Shown here: positions 31,396 through 42,112 of the stretch, piece after piece
Layout of the letters: the number at the start of each line of letters is the position of its first letter
Numbering within the stretch: position 1 is the first letter of the stretch
DNA from: Vicinamibacterales bacterium
GTDB lineage: Bacteria > Acidobacteriota > Vicinamibacteria > Vicinamibacterales > Fen-181
Length of the DNA stretch: 64,000 bases
Assembly (NCBI GenBank): GCA_036504215.1
Contig: DASXVO010000029.1
Location: 1-64,000, forward strand
Direction: 5' to 3'
The notes under the pieces: model-generated
Database searches by the model: none
Seen by the model: the letters and a program-made list of their open reading frames with translations, nothing else
Told to the model about the DNA's origin: nothing
Position numbers and translations under genes: made by a program

Positions 31396-34300
31396 CTATA
31401 GGTTGAACCGGCCCACCAACTGCTGGAGCTGGCCGGCCATGGTCGCGAGCGACCGTGCCGCCCCCTGCGTGTCGGCCGCTCCCCTGGTCGTGCCGTCGGC
31501 TGCAGTGGCCACGCCGGCGATGTTGCGCGCGATCTCCGCGGACCCGCGCGCCGCCTCGGTGATGTTCCGCCCGATCTCGTTGGTCGTCGCCGTTTGCTCC
31601 TCCACCGCCGAGGCGATGGTGTTCGACACGTCGTCGATTTGGCTGATGAGGGCGCTGATTTGCCGGATGGCTTCCACCGCTCCGCTGGTGTCCCCCTGGA
31701 TGGCGGCGATCTTCCCGCTGATGTCCTCGGTCGCCTTCGCCGTTTCCTTGGCCAGTTCCTTCACTTCGTTGGCCACCACGGCAAATCCCTTGCCGGCATC
31801 CCCGGCCCGGGCCGCCTCGATGGTCGCATTGAGCGCCAGGAGGTTGGTCTGTTCGGCAATCGACGTGATGACCTTGATGACGTTGCCAATCTCGGTCGAG
31901 GAATCGCCCAGCTTCTGGACTGTCTGGTTGGTGGTGTCAGCCACCCCAACGGCGTGCTTGGCCATCCGGGCCGCCTCGTTCGCGCTCTTGGCGATCTCGC
32001 GCACCGACGCGAGCATCTCCTCGGCGCTCGTGGCGACGACGGTCAGGTTACGCGAGATCTGCTCGGAAGCGGCCGAGACGACGCCCACCTGGGTCGAGGT
32101 CTCCTCGGCGTTGCCCGTCATCTGCTGGCTGATGGCTCCCAGTTCTTCCGCCGAGCCGCCCAGTGCCTGGGCGTTCTGCGTGATCTGCTCGATGTTCTCC
32201 CTGAGGCCTGTCACCATCGTGTTGATGGAGGTCTTCATGGCGGCATGGTCGCCAACGTAGGCCCCGGCCACCTGGACCCGCAGATCCTGCTTGGCCACCT
32301 TCTCGAGGACGGCCGCGGCTTCATTCAGTGGCTTGATGATCGCATCGAGCGTGTCGTTGACCCCCTGGATGATCGCGCGAAAGTCCCCCTGGTGCTTCGC
32401 CGCGTCAGCGCGCATCGCGAGTCGCCCTTCGATGGCCGCTTGCGACAAGGCTGTGGCATCCTGGACGAGGGCGCGCACGCCACGGACGGTGCCGTCGAGG
32501 CCGGCGTTGACCTTCGCAAACAACTCGGCTACCTGCCGGGTGTCGGCGTCGGACGAGCCGACGGTGGTATCTACCGCGAGATTGCCCAGCGAGAGACGCT
32601 CGAGGTTGACGACCAGCTTGTTCACCTCTTGGCCCTGGAAGTCGGCCTGCTTCTTGGCGACCCGCGCCGCGGTCTTGACGGCGGTAAGGTCGGTGGCCAC
32701 CTCCATCGCGCCGACGACCCGCCCCGTCTCGTCCTTGATCGGGACGCCGGAGTAGGCGATGTCGAGCGCCTTGCCCTGAGGATGCACATCTGTCTCGCCA
32801 CTGACCATCTGGCCGCGCGCCATGCACTGCCCCGTGGCACAGCGATCGGTTCCGCAGTCTGCCGCGCGGAGGTGATCGCGGCACTGCGTGCCCAGCAGCG
32901 CCTGCAGCGGCCGGCCGGTGAGGTCGGAGATCACTCGGTTGGCGTACTGGATGCGGAACTCGCGGTCGATGATGAAGGCCGGTGTCGGCATTACGTCGAT
33001 CAGCGCGACCACCGCGTCGAGCGTGTGGTTGAGACCGTCGATGACCTTCCGGAAGTCCCCCTGGTGTTTCGCTGCGTCGGCGCGAACCGTCAGCCGGCCG
33101 GTGGCGGCCGTCCGCGCCAGTCCGTCGGCATCGGCAACCATCAGGTTGACCGCCTGGATGCAGGTGTTGAGGTTGTTCTTGATCTCGTTGAAGTCGCCCC
33201 GGTATTCGTCGGTGATTCGCGGCGGAATGTCCCCCTTGCTGATCCGATCGACGTATTCGGCCGCCATGTTCAGCGGTCCGATGACCGCGTCCAGCGTGTT
33301 GTTGACCCCCTGGATGGTCTTCCGGAAATCGCCCTGGTGGCGCGACGCATCCGCGCGCGCGTCCAGCTTGCCCTCCACGGCTGAGGTCGCCAGCGACGTC
33401 GCGTCGGCGACTAGTCGCTCGATGGCGTCGATGCAGGTATTGAGGTTGTTCTTCAACTCGTTGAAGTCGCCGCGGTACTCCTCGGTGACCCGCGACGGTA
33501 TGTTGCCCTTGCTGATCCGATCGACGTATTCGGCCGCCATGTTGAGCGGCCCGATGACCGCGTCCAGCGTGTCGTTGAGGCCGCGCAGGATCTTCCGATA
33601 GACGCCCGCCGACTTCTCCGCGTCCACGCGCACCGCGAGCCGGCCTTCCCTGGTGCCGGTAATCGCCACGCCGATCTGGTCCACCAGGATCCCGAGGGCG
33701 CCGATGCAGGTATTGAGGTTGTTCTTCAGCTCGTTGAAATCGCCCTGGTACGTGTCGGTGATAGCGGGCGGGATGTCGCCCTTGCTGATGCGGTCCACAT
33801 ATTCCGCCGCCATGTTCAGCGGGCCGATGATGGCATCGAGCGTGTCGTTGACGCCCTGGATGATCTCGCGATAGCCCCCTTCGAACTTGGCGACGTCGCC
33901 GCGGGTGGCCAGCTTGCCATCGACCGCCGAGCGCGACAACATGGCCGCTTCGCCGACCAGGCCACGCAGGGCGGTGACGGTCGCCTTCAGTGCCGGCGCG
34001 ATCTCATCCTCGGCATCCTTCGCGTGGACCTCGACAGAGAGATCGCCGCGAGCGATCTTCTGGAGCGCCGCGACGACGTCGCCCTGGAGGGCGTCGGCGA
34101 ACTGGTCCATGGCGCTCGTCAGCTGTCCGATCTCGTCCTTACGGCCGAGGCGCAACCGCCGGCCGAGGTGCCCCTTGGTCAGCTCCCGCATCATCTCGAC
34201 GCCGCGGGCGAGCGGCCGCGTGATGCTGGAACTGATGACGAGGCCGAGACCGACGGCGAGCAGAAAGCCGACGAACCCGGCGGTCGCCATCTGGCGTGCG

Positions 34301-34866
34301 GACGACCTGGCCGTCTCGTTGCTCGCGGTTTCGAGGGCTTCAGCACTCGCGACGTTGAAACTCACGAGTGTGCCGATGGCCGCTCCTACCGCCTTTCGGG
34401 AATTCGCCGTCTTGCCGCCGTCGCGTGTCGCGTCGATCACGGCTTTCGATCGACCCGCCTTCGTCTCCGAGAAACTCCACTCCACCTGTGCCAGGTAGTC
34501 CCGAAGCGCGGCGTCGAACACGGCCAACGCCGCCTTCTTCTTCTCGTCCTTCGTCAAGAGGGCGTACTTCGCAGCTTCGCCCTTGATGGTCGCGATGGAT
34601 TTGGCCGCGTTCTGCACAGTCAACTCGTACTCGTCGGGGAGGAGCACGACCTTGTAGACGTCTCCCCGAAGCCGGTAGAGTTCGGCGTTGACGATCGCCA
34701 GCTGTGTCGTCGGAACGAACTCGTTCGCATAGAGCGAACTCTGGTTCGCCTGCATGTCACCGATGTTTCGATAACCAAGAACCGCGACCACGCCGAGCAT
34801 CAGCGCGACCGCGAGGAATCCTCCGACGAGCTTGACGCCCGTCTTCAGATTGTTGAGTGATGCCAT
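31396..34866 (-). CDS. Large methyl-accepting chemotaxis protein with repeated modules and PAS
   Basis: 1156 residues from the ATG at 34866 (GGGAGAAGG upstream). Order: membrane segment (about 8-30), periplasmic four-helix-bundle sensor (about 35-185), second membrane segment (about 190-210), HAMP, a linker, then about four to five copies of a 92-residue module whose core is [16 protein letters not shown] followed by [14 protein letters not shown]. Inside the array sits a PAS domain ([17 protein letters not shown]) with a Cys-rich insert ([20 protein letters not shown]). The C-terminal signalling domain has [19 protein letters not shown] and [12 protein letters not shown] at the hairpin tip. 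No CheR-tethering pentapeptide is seen. There are no che genes nearby. Confidence 0.93.
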   Translation of the reverse strand: MASLNNLKTGVKLVGGFLAVALMLGVVAVLGYRNIGDMQANQSSLYANEFVPTTQLAIVNAELYRLRGDVYKVVLLPDEYELTVQNAAKSIATIKGEAAKYALLTKDEKKKAALAVFDAALRDYLAQVEWSFSETKAGRSKAVIDATRDGGKTANSRKAVGAAIGTLVSFNVASAEALETASNETARSSARQMATAGFVGFLLAVGLGLVISSSITRPLARGVEMMRELTKGHLGRRLRLGRKDEIGQLTSAMDQFADALQGDVVAALQKIARGDLSVEVHAKDAEDEIAPALKATVTALRGLVGEAAMLSRSAVDGKLATRGDVAKFEGGYREIIQGVNDTLDAIIGPLNMAAEYVDRISKGDIPPAITDTYQGDFNELKNNLNTCIGALGILVDQIGVAITGTREGRLAVRVDAEKSAGVYRKILRGLNDTLDAVIGPLNMAAEYVDRISKGNIPSRVTEEYRGDFNELKNNLNTCIDAIERLVADATSLATSAVEGKLDARADASRHQGDFRKTIQGVNNTLDAVIGPLNMAAEYVDRISKGDIPPRITDEYRGDFNEIKNNLNTCIQAVNLMVADADGLARTAATGRLTVRADAAKHQGDFRKVIDGLNHTLDAVVALIDVMPTPAFIIDREFRIQYANRVISDLTGRPLQALLGTQCRDHLRAADCGTDRCATGQCMARGQMVSGETDVHPQGKALDIAYSGVPIKDETGRVVGAMEVATDLTAVKTAARVAKKQADFQGQEVNKLVVNLERLSLGNLAVDTTVGSSDADTRQVAELFAKVNAGLDGTVRGVRALVQDATALSQAAIEGRLAMRADAAKHQGDFRAIIQGVNDTLDAIIKPLNEAAAVLEKVAKQDLRVQVAGAYVGDHAAMKTSINTMVTGLRENIEQITQNAQALGGSAEELGAISQQMTGNAEETSTQVGVVSAASEQISRNLTVVATSAEEMLASVREIAKSANEAARMAKHAVGVADTTNQTVQKLGDSSTEIGNVIKVITSIAEQTNLLALNATIEAARAGDAGKGFAVVANEVKELAKETAKATEDISGKIAAIQGDTSGAVEAIRQISALISQIDDVSNTIASAVEEQTATTNEIGRNITEAARGSAEIARNIAGVATAADGTTRGAADTQGAARSLATMAGQLQQLVGRFNL
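33130..33958 (-). repeat. Three tandem 276-base repeats inside the chemoreceptor gene
   Basis: Near-identical segments recur exactly 276 bases apart: the plus-strand words around 33241, 33517 and 33793 differ at only a few positions. Each unit encodes a 92-residue HAMP-like module. The exact period points to in-frame duplication. A diverged further copy at 32300-32500 lies after the PAS domain. Confidence 0.85.
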
Positions 34867-35390
34867 CGACCTTCTCCCGCCGTATCTTTGCGGCACGTCA
34901 TGATGAGGTAATGAATGAGGCCTTGCTTCGAAGTCGAGTAACCAAGAATCGGACCGGGCGCTCTCGTAGGCACCGCGGCGGGGCCGTTCAGGCGAACGCC
35001 CGAATCCGGCCAGTAATTGTGTGGTTGATTGAAGGAAATGACGCGGCTGACAAGCTCAGCCGTGTATAAGTGTCGACATCCCGATGATGACCACCTTCCG
35101 ACCGTCAGCCCTTTCGCCACCCTGCCGCTCACGCACGCATCCGTATTCACACGATCCTTCTACTGTTGAGAATCGGCACAACCATCGTGTTCTGTAATTA
35201 GGCACGGACGAGCTTTGGGGACCAAGCGCGCTGGCCAGAGTGAGTTGCGGTAGCACGCCCGCGCGCCCCCCATGGCACGCCGCCGCGCCACTCCCCTTCT
35301 GCAAATCGCCAACCTGGACTATTCTCTTCGCCAACTTGCTGCGTCGGAGAATGAGTCTTCGTCGCTCGATCCAGCCCCGTGGCGTGCCGC
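34867..35390. other. Divergent intergenic region with one stem-loop
   Basis: This gap lies between the chemoreceptor and the DUF5916 gene, which point away from each other, so it should hold both promoters. The clearest element is a perfect seven-pair inverted repeat CGGCTGA-CAAGC-TCAGCCG at 35044-35062. I do not see a convincing sigma-70 or sigma-54 promoter, and no open frame in it looks like a real protein. Confidence 0.4.
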
Positions 35391-37430
35391 ATGAAACTAC
35401 TCGTGTCTCGGATCCTCGTGTGCGTCGCGGTGCTGGTCGCGGGCATCGCTCCTGCCGTAGCCGGGCAGGTTCCCCGACGGTTCGAGATGAAGGCCGTCCG
35501 AGCGTCCAAGCCACCGGTGATCGATGGCGTGGTGGACGAAGAGGAATGGCGCGGCGCGCCGGTGGCCTCCGACTTCGTGCAGTTCGAGCCCGAACGCGGT
35601 GAGCCGTCCACCGTGAGGACCGAAGCGCTCGTCCTCTACGATGCCGGCCACCTCTACGTGGCGTTTCGCGCCTGGGACCGGGAACCGCTCACGGCTCAAC
35701 TGACACAGCGCGACGCCGACCTGTTCGGTGACGACTCGGTCATCGTCATGCTCGACAGCTACGGCGACCGGCAGTCGGCCTACTACTTCCAGACGAACGT
35801 CGTGGGCACACAGGCGGACGGTCGCATCGTGGACGATGGCCGCCAGGCGGACGGCAGTTGGGACGCGCCGTGGCGGTCGGCGGCGAGACGGACTGAGTTC
35901 GGTTGGACGGCCGAGATCGCGATTCCGCTGACCTCGATCAAATACGCCACGGGCGACGACCGCTGGTGGGGGATCAACTTCGGCCGGAGCCGGCGGCGTA
36001 CGCTCGAGTTCTCCACCTGGGCAGGCCCCCTCGACAATCGCGCGCGGGTATCCCAGGCCGGCCGGCTGACCGGCCTGACCGTCGCCGCCCCAGCCCGGCG
36101 ACAGCAGATCATTCCCTACGGCCTCTCGCGGGTCCGGCAAGGCACGTCGCCGGACTGGCAGGCTGGTGTCGATGCCCGCTACGCCCTGACGCCACAGACA
36201 GCCGTGTACGCCACCGTCAATCCGGACTTCGCGACCATCGAGGCCGACCAGGAGCAGATCAACCTGACGAGATTCGAAGTGTCGCTCAAGGAGAAACGCC
36301 AATTCTTCCTCGAGGGCCAGGAGCTCTTCGGCCAGCGGATCCGGACGTTCTATTCGCGTCGCATCGCCGACGTCCTGGCCGGCGGCAAGGTTCTCGGCAA
36401 GCAGGGCCCGTGGACCATGGCGTTCCTCTCGGCCGAGTCCGATCCGATCGACACCTCGGGCCGGGCGAACTACACGGTCGGCCGGGTCCAGCGTGATGTA
36501 TTCGGCCGATCGAAGGTGGCCCTGACCACCGCAAACCGGAACCTGGCCGGCGTCAACCAGGGCTCGATCGGCGTGGACACAAACCTCTTCTTCACCAAGA
36601 CACTCAGCCTGACCGCGCAGGTGGTCAAGAGCTGGGGCCTGTTCAGCCACGGCACCGAGGGGTTCTACGTGCGCCCCACCTATGATTCGCCGACGGCCCA
36701 CTTCCACGTTCGCTACACGCACCTCGGGGACAGGCTGGCGGAGAACGTGAACCCGATCGGGCAGGTCACCGACGATGACCGACGGGAGATCGACTCCGCG
36801 GTCGAGAAGACGTTGTGGATTCGCCGCGGCGCGGTGGAGCGGATCGCGTACGGGTCGAACTACAACATCTATTGGAGTCAGAAGGGCGTCTTGCGGAGCT
36901 GGGAGGTGGACGAATCGATCGAAGTGCAGCTCCGGAGCCGGTGGAGCGCCGAGGTCCAGTACACGGAAGAGTTCAAGCGGTTCGAGAAGGACTTCCGAAA
37001 TCGCCAGATTGGCTTTCACGTCGGTTACAACACGCGGGAGTATCAATCGGTTCGGATGGGCTACGAGTTCGGTCGCAACTTCGACGCCGACTTTCAGTTG
37101 TGGACCGCGAGCGGCAAGTACAAGGTGACCGCCGCGCTGTCGGCCGAGTACGAGCTGCAGCGACTGCGGCTCGACCCTGACCCGCGCGACGAGAGCACGT
37201 GGATTCACGTGGTCAGGGCGAACCAGTTCTTCACCAAGGACCTCTTCCTGCGCCTCTTCTTCCAGACCAATTCCGCCATCGACCGCCGGAACGTGCAGGC
37301 CGTCTTCGTGTGGCGCTACCGTCCGCCGTTCGGCAGCGTCCAGGTCGCCTTCCAGCGCGGGACGGCGGCCTTCGGCCAGCGGTCGGGCCAGGGAAACACG
37401 TTGTTCGTCAAGATGACGACGATCTTCTGA
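35391..37430 (+). CDS. CBM9-like / DUF5916 outer-membrane protein
   Basis: 679 residues; the ATG at 35391 is preferred over an in-frame GTG four codons earlier because it starts the signal peptide (LLVSRILVCVAVLVAGIAPAVAG). Residues about 35-220 are a CBM9-like domain (PPVIDGVVDEEEWRGA, YDAGHLYVAFRAWD, WTAEIAIPLTSIKY, WWGINFGRSRRR). The rest is DUF5916, a beta-barrel of repeated strands with NPDFATIEADQEQINLTRFE and KRQFFLEGQELF as its signature. Such proteins are abundant in Acidobacteriota and Bacteroidota and are thought to handle carbohydrates at the outer membrane. The next genes encode an alpha-galactosidase and an aldolase, which supports a sugar role. Confidence 0.85.
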   Translation: MKLLVSRILVCVAVLVAGIAPAVAGQVPRRFEMKAVRASKPPVIDGVVDEEEWRGAPVASDFVQFEPERGEPSTVRTEALVLYDAGHLYVAFRAWDREPLTAQLTQRDADLFGDDSVIVMLDSYGDRQSAYYFQTNVVGTQADGRIVDDGRQADGSWDAPWRSAARRTEFGWTAEIAIPLTSIKYATGDDRWWGINFGRSRRRTLEFSTWAGPLDNRARVSQAGRLTGLTVAAPARRQQIIPYGLSRVRQGTSPDWQAGVDARYALTPQTAVYATVNPDFATIEADQEQINLTRFEVSLKEKRQFFLEGQELFGQRIRTFYSRRIADVLAGGKVLGKQGPWTMAFLSAESDPIDTSGRANYTVGRVQRDVFGRSKVALTTANRNLAGVNQGSIGVDTNLFFTKTLSLTAQVVKSWGLFSHGTEGFYVRPTYDSPTAHFHVRYTHLGDRLAENVNPIGQVTDDDRREIDSAVEKTLWIRRGAVERIAYGSNYNIYWSQKGVLRSWEVDESIEVQLRSRWSAEVQYTEEFKRFEKDFRNRQIGFHVGYNTREYQSVRMGYEFGRNFDADFQLWTASGKYKVTAALSAEYELQRLRLDPDPRDESTWIHVVRANQFFTKDLFLRLFFQTNSAIDRRNVQAVFVWRYRPPFGSVQVAFQRGTAAFGQRSGQGNTLFVKMTTIF

Positions 37431-37560
37431 AGCGCGCAACCGGCATCACTTCAGCGGCGAGTGGGAGACTCCCGACACCCAGGTAACAGGCTGGGACTGC
37501 TCGATGAAGCCCTGGAATCCAGGGTGCTGCAACCAGCGCCTCGACTACAATGGCGGGAAC

Positions 37561-39087
37561 ATGACACCACCTGCCCTCCGACTCCTCGCGATCTCGGCCA
37601 TCCTGGCGTCGACCGTCGCGGCCGGTCCGGTGGCGATCGATCTCACCGCTCACTGGGTGTCGCGCGTCCCCAACGGCGACGGGACGTTTCGCGAGACCGT
37701 CGTCGTGCTGAAACAGCAGGGCGCAACCCTTACCGGGAGGGTCATCAACCCGACCTCCGAGCAGCCCATCGTCGACGGCACGGTCGGCGACGGATCCTTC
37801 GCCTTCGCGACTGTCACCGGACGCCCGCCCAACGAACGTCGAATCGAGTACAAAGGCGTCGTGGTGTCGGCGGACGCCGTGCGGATCCGCATCGTGCGAA
37901 CCGGCCGGCCCGATCAGGAACTGACTGCCGAGCGTGGGCCCGACAGTGCCGGCGAACTCCCGCCGCGCATCGCGCCGCCCGCGTTGCGCCCGGTTGGAGA
38001 CAACGGCCTGTCGCGGACGCCGCCGATGGGATGGAACAGTTGGAATCGCCTTCGTGGAAGGGTGGACGACGCGACCGTGCGCGCGACCGCCGACGCGATG
38101 GTCGAGAGCGGCATGAAGGCTGCCGGCTACGTGTACGTCAACATCGACGACACCTGGGAGGCGGGACGCGACAGGTCCGGCAGGATCCTCACGAACAGGA
38201 AGTTCCCCGACATGAAAGGCCTGGCCGACTACGTGCACGGCAAGGGACTGAAACTCGGCATCTACTCGTCGCCCGGCCCGCTGACGTGTGCGGGTTACGA
38301 GGGAAGCTACGGCCATGAGGCCGACGATGCGGCGACCTATGCCGCGTGGGGTATCGACTACCTGAAGTACGACTGGTGCAGCGCCGCGAGGCTCTATCCG
38401 GACAGCGACATGCAGGCCGTCTATCAGAAGATGGGGGACGCGCTCCGGGCGACCGGGCGGTCGATGGTGTTCAGCCTCTGCCAATACGGGCGGAACGACG
38501 TCTGGAAGTGGGGCCCCGAGGTGGGCGGCAACCTGTGGCGCACGACCGGCGACATCGGCGACAACTGGAACTCGATGACGCGCATCGGGTTCGGCCAGGA
38601 CTCGCTGGCGCCGTTCGCGAAGCCCGGCCACTGGAATGACCCCGACATGCTCGAGATCGGCAACGGAGGGATGACCGACGTCGAGTACCGCACCCACATG
38701 AGCCTGTGGGCGCTCCTCGCCGCACCGCTCCTGGCCGGCAACGACCTCCGAACCATGGCGGCGGACACGCAGCGGATCCTCACCAACCGGGAGGTGATCG
38801 CCGTCGATCAGGATCCACTGGGCCGACAAGGGCACCGCGTCAGGGCGGACGGCGACCTCGAGGTTTGGATGCGAACGTTGTCTGGGGGCGCCATCGCCGT
38901 CGGCCTGTTCAATCGCGGCGCCTCGGCGGCGCAGATATCCGTTCGCTGCGAGGAGTTTCAGGCTTGTGGAGGGTACACGGCGCGCGATCTCTGGATCGCC
39001 TCGGACCTGGGACGCTTCGGCCCGTCCTATGCGGCCACCGTGCCCAGCCACGGCGTCGTCCTGCTTCGCCTCACGCCGACGCCGTAG
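37561..39087 (+). CDS. GH27 alpha-galactosidase with N-terminal beta domain, secreted
   Basis: 508 residues from the ATG at 37561. A signal peptide (LAISAILASTVAAG) is followed by a beta-sandwich of about 110 residues (VVVLKQQGATLTGRV onward) that is not part of the basic GH27 enzyme and may bind substrate. The catalytic barrel starts at RTPPMGWNSWN. It carries the nucleophile in YLKYDWC and the acid/base Asp in WRTTGDI, plus CQYGRNDVWKWG and the GHWNDPDMLEIGNGG hallmark. A C-terminal Greek-key domain follows. It should remove terminal alpha-linked galactose (or N-acetylgalactosamine) in the periplasm or outside. A 6-pair hairpin at 37510-37524 precedes the gene. Confidence 0.93.
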   Translation: MTPPALRLLAISAILASTVAAGPVAIDLTAHWVSRVPNGDGTFRETVVVLKQQGATLTGRVINPTSEQPIVDGTVGDGSFAFATVTGRPPNERRIEYKGVVVSADAVRIRIVRTGRPDQELTAERGPDSAGELPPRIAPPALRPVGDNGLSRTPPMGWNSWNRLRGRVDDATVRATADAMVESGMKAAGYVYVNIDDTWEAGRDRSGRILTNRKFPDMKGLADYVHGKGLKLGIYSSPGPLTCAGYEGSYGHEADDAATYAAWGIDYLKYDWCSAARLYPDSDMQAVYQKMGDALRATGRSMVFSLCQYGRNDVWKWGPEVGGNLWRTTGDIGDNWNSMTRIGFGQDSLAPFAKPGHWNDPDMLEIGNGGMTDVEYRTHMSLWALLAAPLLAGNDLRTMAADTQRILTNREVIAVDQDPLGRQGHRVRADGDLEVWMRTLSGGAIAVGLFNRGASAAQISVRCEEFQACGGYTARDLWIASDLGRFGPSYAATVPSHGVVLLRLTPTP

Positions 39088-39155
39088 ATGTCGGATCGTT
39101 CCGAGGAACTTCCGCTGAGATACGTGAAATCTGCCAACCCGAAGGAGAGTCTCCG

Positions 39156-39974
39156 ATGCTTCGCCGCCTCATCCCCTGGACGCTCACTCTCGTCGTCATC
39201 TCGTGCGTCGCGCCAGACGCCGTGGCCCAGGAGCGCGCAAACCGCTTGATCGCGCTGCTCGAGGCGGGCAAGCCCGCCATCGGAGTCTGGACCGCGGCCA
39301 CGACCGCCCCGCGCATCACGAAGGTGCTCGCCACCTCGGACGCCGACTACATCGTGGCGGACATCGAGCACGAAGTGTACGACTTCCCGGCGCTCAGGAG
39401 CTTCCTGCTGGGCGTGCAGGACTTCAGCCTGCGCTATCGCGCCGAGCCCAGGAGCGCGCCTGTTGTGCTCGTGAAGCTGGCGAACCGGGCGACGTGGGAC
39501 CCGCGCTACGAGATCGCGGAGTCGTTGAAGGTCGGGCCCGCGATGGGCGTGTGGATTCCGTTCGTCGAGAGCCGCGCCGACCTCGAGCGCGCGATCTCGG
39601 CCGTCCGCAACGCGGAGACGTCGGCACTGGCCGGCCTGAACATCCCGCGAGAACGGCGCGACGTGTGGCCCCTCAATCCGAAGGGCGAACTGCTCGTCGT
39701 CGCGATGATCGAAACGGAGAACGGCGTGCGCAACGCCAAGGAGATCGTCGAGACGCCGGGTGTCGGCGCGGTCGAGTGCGTGCACATTCCGGACGCGGAC
39801 GCCGCGCGCATCCTTCAGATGTGTCTCGCCAGGAAGGTCGTGGCGGCCACGGATGCGGCACCAGCGGACGTGCAGTCGAAGATCGCAGCCGGCTATCGGA
39901 TGCTCAGCGTCGGGTGGGACTACGCGCTCCTGCAGCGCACCCTGGGAGACACCGTGAAGGCGATGCGCAAGTAG
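39156..39974 (+). CDS. HpcH/HpaI-type aldolase with signal peptide
   Basis: 272 residues; GAAGGAGAG precedes the ATG at 39156. The first 25 residues form a Sec signal peptide (LIPWTLTLVVISCVAPDAVAQ), although this family is normally cytoplasmic. The rest is a TIM barrel of the HpcH/HpaI type: PAIGVWTA, DADYIVADIEHEVYDF, VVLVKLAN, MGVWIPFVESRADLE, VVAMIETENGVRNAKEI and GVGAVECVHIPD. Metal-binding Glu and Asp (IETE, IPDAD) are present; the catalytic Arg/His that are typical of HpaI are not clearly matched. It follows the alpha-galactosidase by 68 bases. Substrate unknown. Confidence 0.82.
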   Translation: MLRRLIPWTLTLVVISCVAPDAVAQERANRLIALLEAGKPAIGVWTAATTAPRITKVLATSDADYIVADIEHEVYDFPALRSFLLGVQDFSLRYRAEPRSAPVVLVKLANRATWDPRYEIAESLKVGPAMGVWIPFVESRADLERAISAVRNAETSALAGLNIPRERRDVWPLNPKGELLVVAMIETENGVRNAKEIVETPGVGAVECVHIPDADAARILQMCLARKVVAATDAAPADVQSKIAAGYRMLSVGWDYALLQRTLGDTVKAMRK

Positions 39975-40029
39975 ACCATCCCTCCGAAAGAGTGATCGAT
40001 GGCGGTCGTATCCAGTGTCGGGCCCGGCG

Positions 40030-41919
40030 TCACCGCTCCTTCACGAATGCCATCGTCGCCGATGAAAGGACCACCAGCACCGAACCGATGTTGTGCACGA
40101 TGGCCCCCATGATGGGTGTCAGATAGCCACCGCCGCTCGCCAGAACGGCGACGGCGTTGAATGTCAGGCCAAACGCGATGTTCCACTTGATGATCCTGAG
40201 CATGCGCCGGCTCAATTGAACCAGGAATGGGATTCTGGTCACATCGTCGTGCATCAGCGCGATGTCGGAGGTTTCGAGCGCCACATCTGTGCCTGCCGCC
40301 GCCATCGCGACCCCGACGTCGGCCGTGGCCAACGCGGGCGCGTCGTTGATGCCGTCGCCGACGAACACGACCGTCAGACCCTGCCGCTGAAGATCCTTGA
40401 CGACATCGGGCTTGCCCTCCGGGGACAGGTCGGACCAACAGTCATCCGCACCGACCGCGTCGGCGATCCGACGCGCCGCTCGCGCGTGGTCGCCGGAAAC
40501 AATCCCGACCTGACGGATCCCAAGCGCGCGAAGGCGCGCGACGGTTTCCTTCGCGCCGGGCCGGACCTGGTCGGTCACGCTGAGGATGCCGACGGCGCGC
40601 TTGTCCTCGAAGACGACGAGTGGCGTCGCGCCCCGATCCTTGACCCGATCGAGGTGCCTCCGCAGTGACGCTGGAACGGCGGATCCGCCTCCGCCGAGAT
40701 GGGCACTCCCGACTTCGACCTGCCGGCCCTCCACCATGGCCCGCACGCCGAGGCCGACCTCCGTGACCATGTGCTCCGCCTCCGAGAGGTCGAGTCGAGC
40801 GTCCCCGGCGGCCTTCAGCACGGCGCGGGCGAGCGGGTGCGTGCTGTGTTGCTCGACCGAGGCCGCCCGCTGCAGCACGTAGCTGGGATCGATGCCGTCG
40901 GCCGTTTCCACTTCGTCCACGCAGGGCGTGCCCGCCGTGAGCGTCCCCGTCTTGTCGAACAGAATGGCAGTTGCCCGCCCGACCGACTCCAGGTGCACTC
41001 CGCCTTTGACGAGAACGCCAGCGCGCGCGGCCCGGCCGATGGTGGCGACGACCGCTGTGGGGGCGGCCAGAATCAGGGCGCACGGACACCCGACAATCAA
41101 CACGGCAATCGCCCGGTCGGCCTGGCCGGTGACCACCCAGGCGACCACCGCCGCCGCCAGAATCGTCGGCGTGAACCATCGTGCGTACCGATCGATCATC
41201 CTGACGGCCGCCGGGCGCTGGGCTTCAGCCTGCAACACGAGTTCGATTACCCGGCCGAGCGTGGTGTTCTCGCCGACCTTCGTGGCGACGATTTCGATGA
41301 CGCCCTGATGGTTCAGCGTGCCGGCGAAGACGTCGTCTCCTGCGCGTTTCTCCACCGGCATCGGTTCGCCGGTCATGGAGGATTCGTCCAGCCACGTCAT
41401 CCCGTTGACGACCCGGCCGTCAACCGGCACGCGCTCGCCCGATCGGACGAGCACACAATCACCGACCGCCAGGTCCTCGACCCGGGCTTCGACCCGACGG
41501 CCGTCCCGAAGAACCGTCGCGTTCTCGGGTGCCAGGCGGACGAGCGTCTCCACCGCCTTGCGCGCCGCCGTGGCCGTGGCCTGTTCGATCAGGCTCCCGA
41601 ATACCATGACAAAGCTCACGACGGCGGCGGTCAGGAATTCGCCTCGAAGGAGGCTGCCGGCAATGGCCAGCGCGACCAACTCGTCGACGTTGACTCGCTT
41701 CTCGAAAAGCCCTTTGAGCGCGGCCCAGATGATGGGCGCGCCGTTGAGCGCCACCGACGCGAGAGCGAGTGCGGCGCCAACGTGGGAGGTGAGCGGCCCT
41801 CCGCCGTTCGGCAGGAGATAGCTGGCCAGCGCCAGTCCGCCGGCGATCGCGACCCGAAGGAAGTCTTGGGAGCGGAGAAGCTCGCGATAGACGCCGAGCT
41901 GGGAGAAACGCCCGATCAT
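40030..41919 (-). CDS. Heavy-metal P1B-type ATPase without N-terminal metal domain
   Basis: 629 residues. There is no HMA, YHS or His-rich N terminus; it starts almost at the first membrane segment. Landmarks: actuator TGEPMPVEK, membrane metal site GCPCAL (CPC), phosphorylation DKTGTLT, HP dipeptide in STHPLARAV, hinge [11 protein letters not shown]. The last membrane helices contain NIAFGLTFNAVAV and GAIVHNIGSVLVVLSS. This His-Asn-x-Gly-Ser ending differs from the Cu type (MSFSS, seen in copA of this window) and from the classical Zn/Cd type, so the metal cannot be named. It sits beside the ZraSR-like two-component genes, same strand, 193 bases downstream of them. Confidence 0.9.
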   Translation of the reverse strand: MIGRFSQLGVYRELLRSQDFLRVAIAGGLALASYLLPNGGGPLTSHVGAALALASVALNGAPIIWAALKGLFEKRVNVDELVALAIAGSLLRGEFLTAAVVSFVMVFGSLIEQATATAARKAVETLVRLAPENATVLRDGRRVEARVEDLAVGDCVLVRSGERVPVDGRVVNGMTWLDESSMTGEPMPVEKRAGDDVFAGTLNHQGVIEIVATKVGENTTLGRVIELVLQAEAQRPAAVRMIDRYARWFTPTILAAAVVAWVVTGQADRAIAVLIVGCPCALILAAPTAVVATIGRAARAGVLVKGGVHLESVGRATAILFDKTGTLTAGTPCVDEVETADGIDPSYVLQRAASVEQHSTHPLARAVLKAAGDARLDLSEAEHMVTEVGLGVRAMVEGRQVEVGSAHLGGGGSAVPASLRRHLDRVKDRGATPLVVFEDKRAVGILSVTDQVRPGAKETVARLRALGIRQVGIVSGDHARAARRIADAVGADDCWSDLSPEGKPDVVKDLQRQGLTVVFVGDGINDAPALATADVGVAMAAAGTDVALETSDIALMHDDVTRIPFLVQLSRRMLRIIKWNIAFGLTFNAVAVLASGGGYLTPIMGAIVHNIGSVLVVLSSATMAFVKER

Positions 41920-42112
41920 GCCAGGCCCTTGCGCATATCCATCAAGCTCATCTTACCGTCGCCGCACGTGGTCCTTCGACGCACATGTACGGCAACGTAT
42001 TCGTGCCCTCAGGAATTGGTGCTGAGCGAGCGACTCCGGCTGGCGCGTCATCGCCACACAGGGCGGCGCCGTCCATTGTGAGACAGGGTGCGGGCCCGTC
42101 GGGGGCAGGTTG

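Noticed and set aside
37510-37524. Terminator between the DUF5916 gene and the alpha-galactosidase
   Set aside because: CCCTGG-AAT-CCAGGG is a perfect six-pair stem, but it has no T tract and lies close to the next start, so a terminator role is unsupported.
41884-41960. Tiny frame (11 codons) ending in ATGA at the start of the P1B ATPase
   Set aside because: It would couple to the ATPase start, but it has no ribosome site and its length is within chance expectation.
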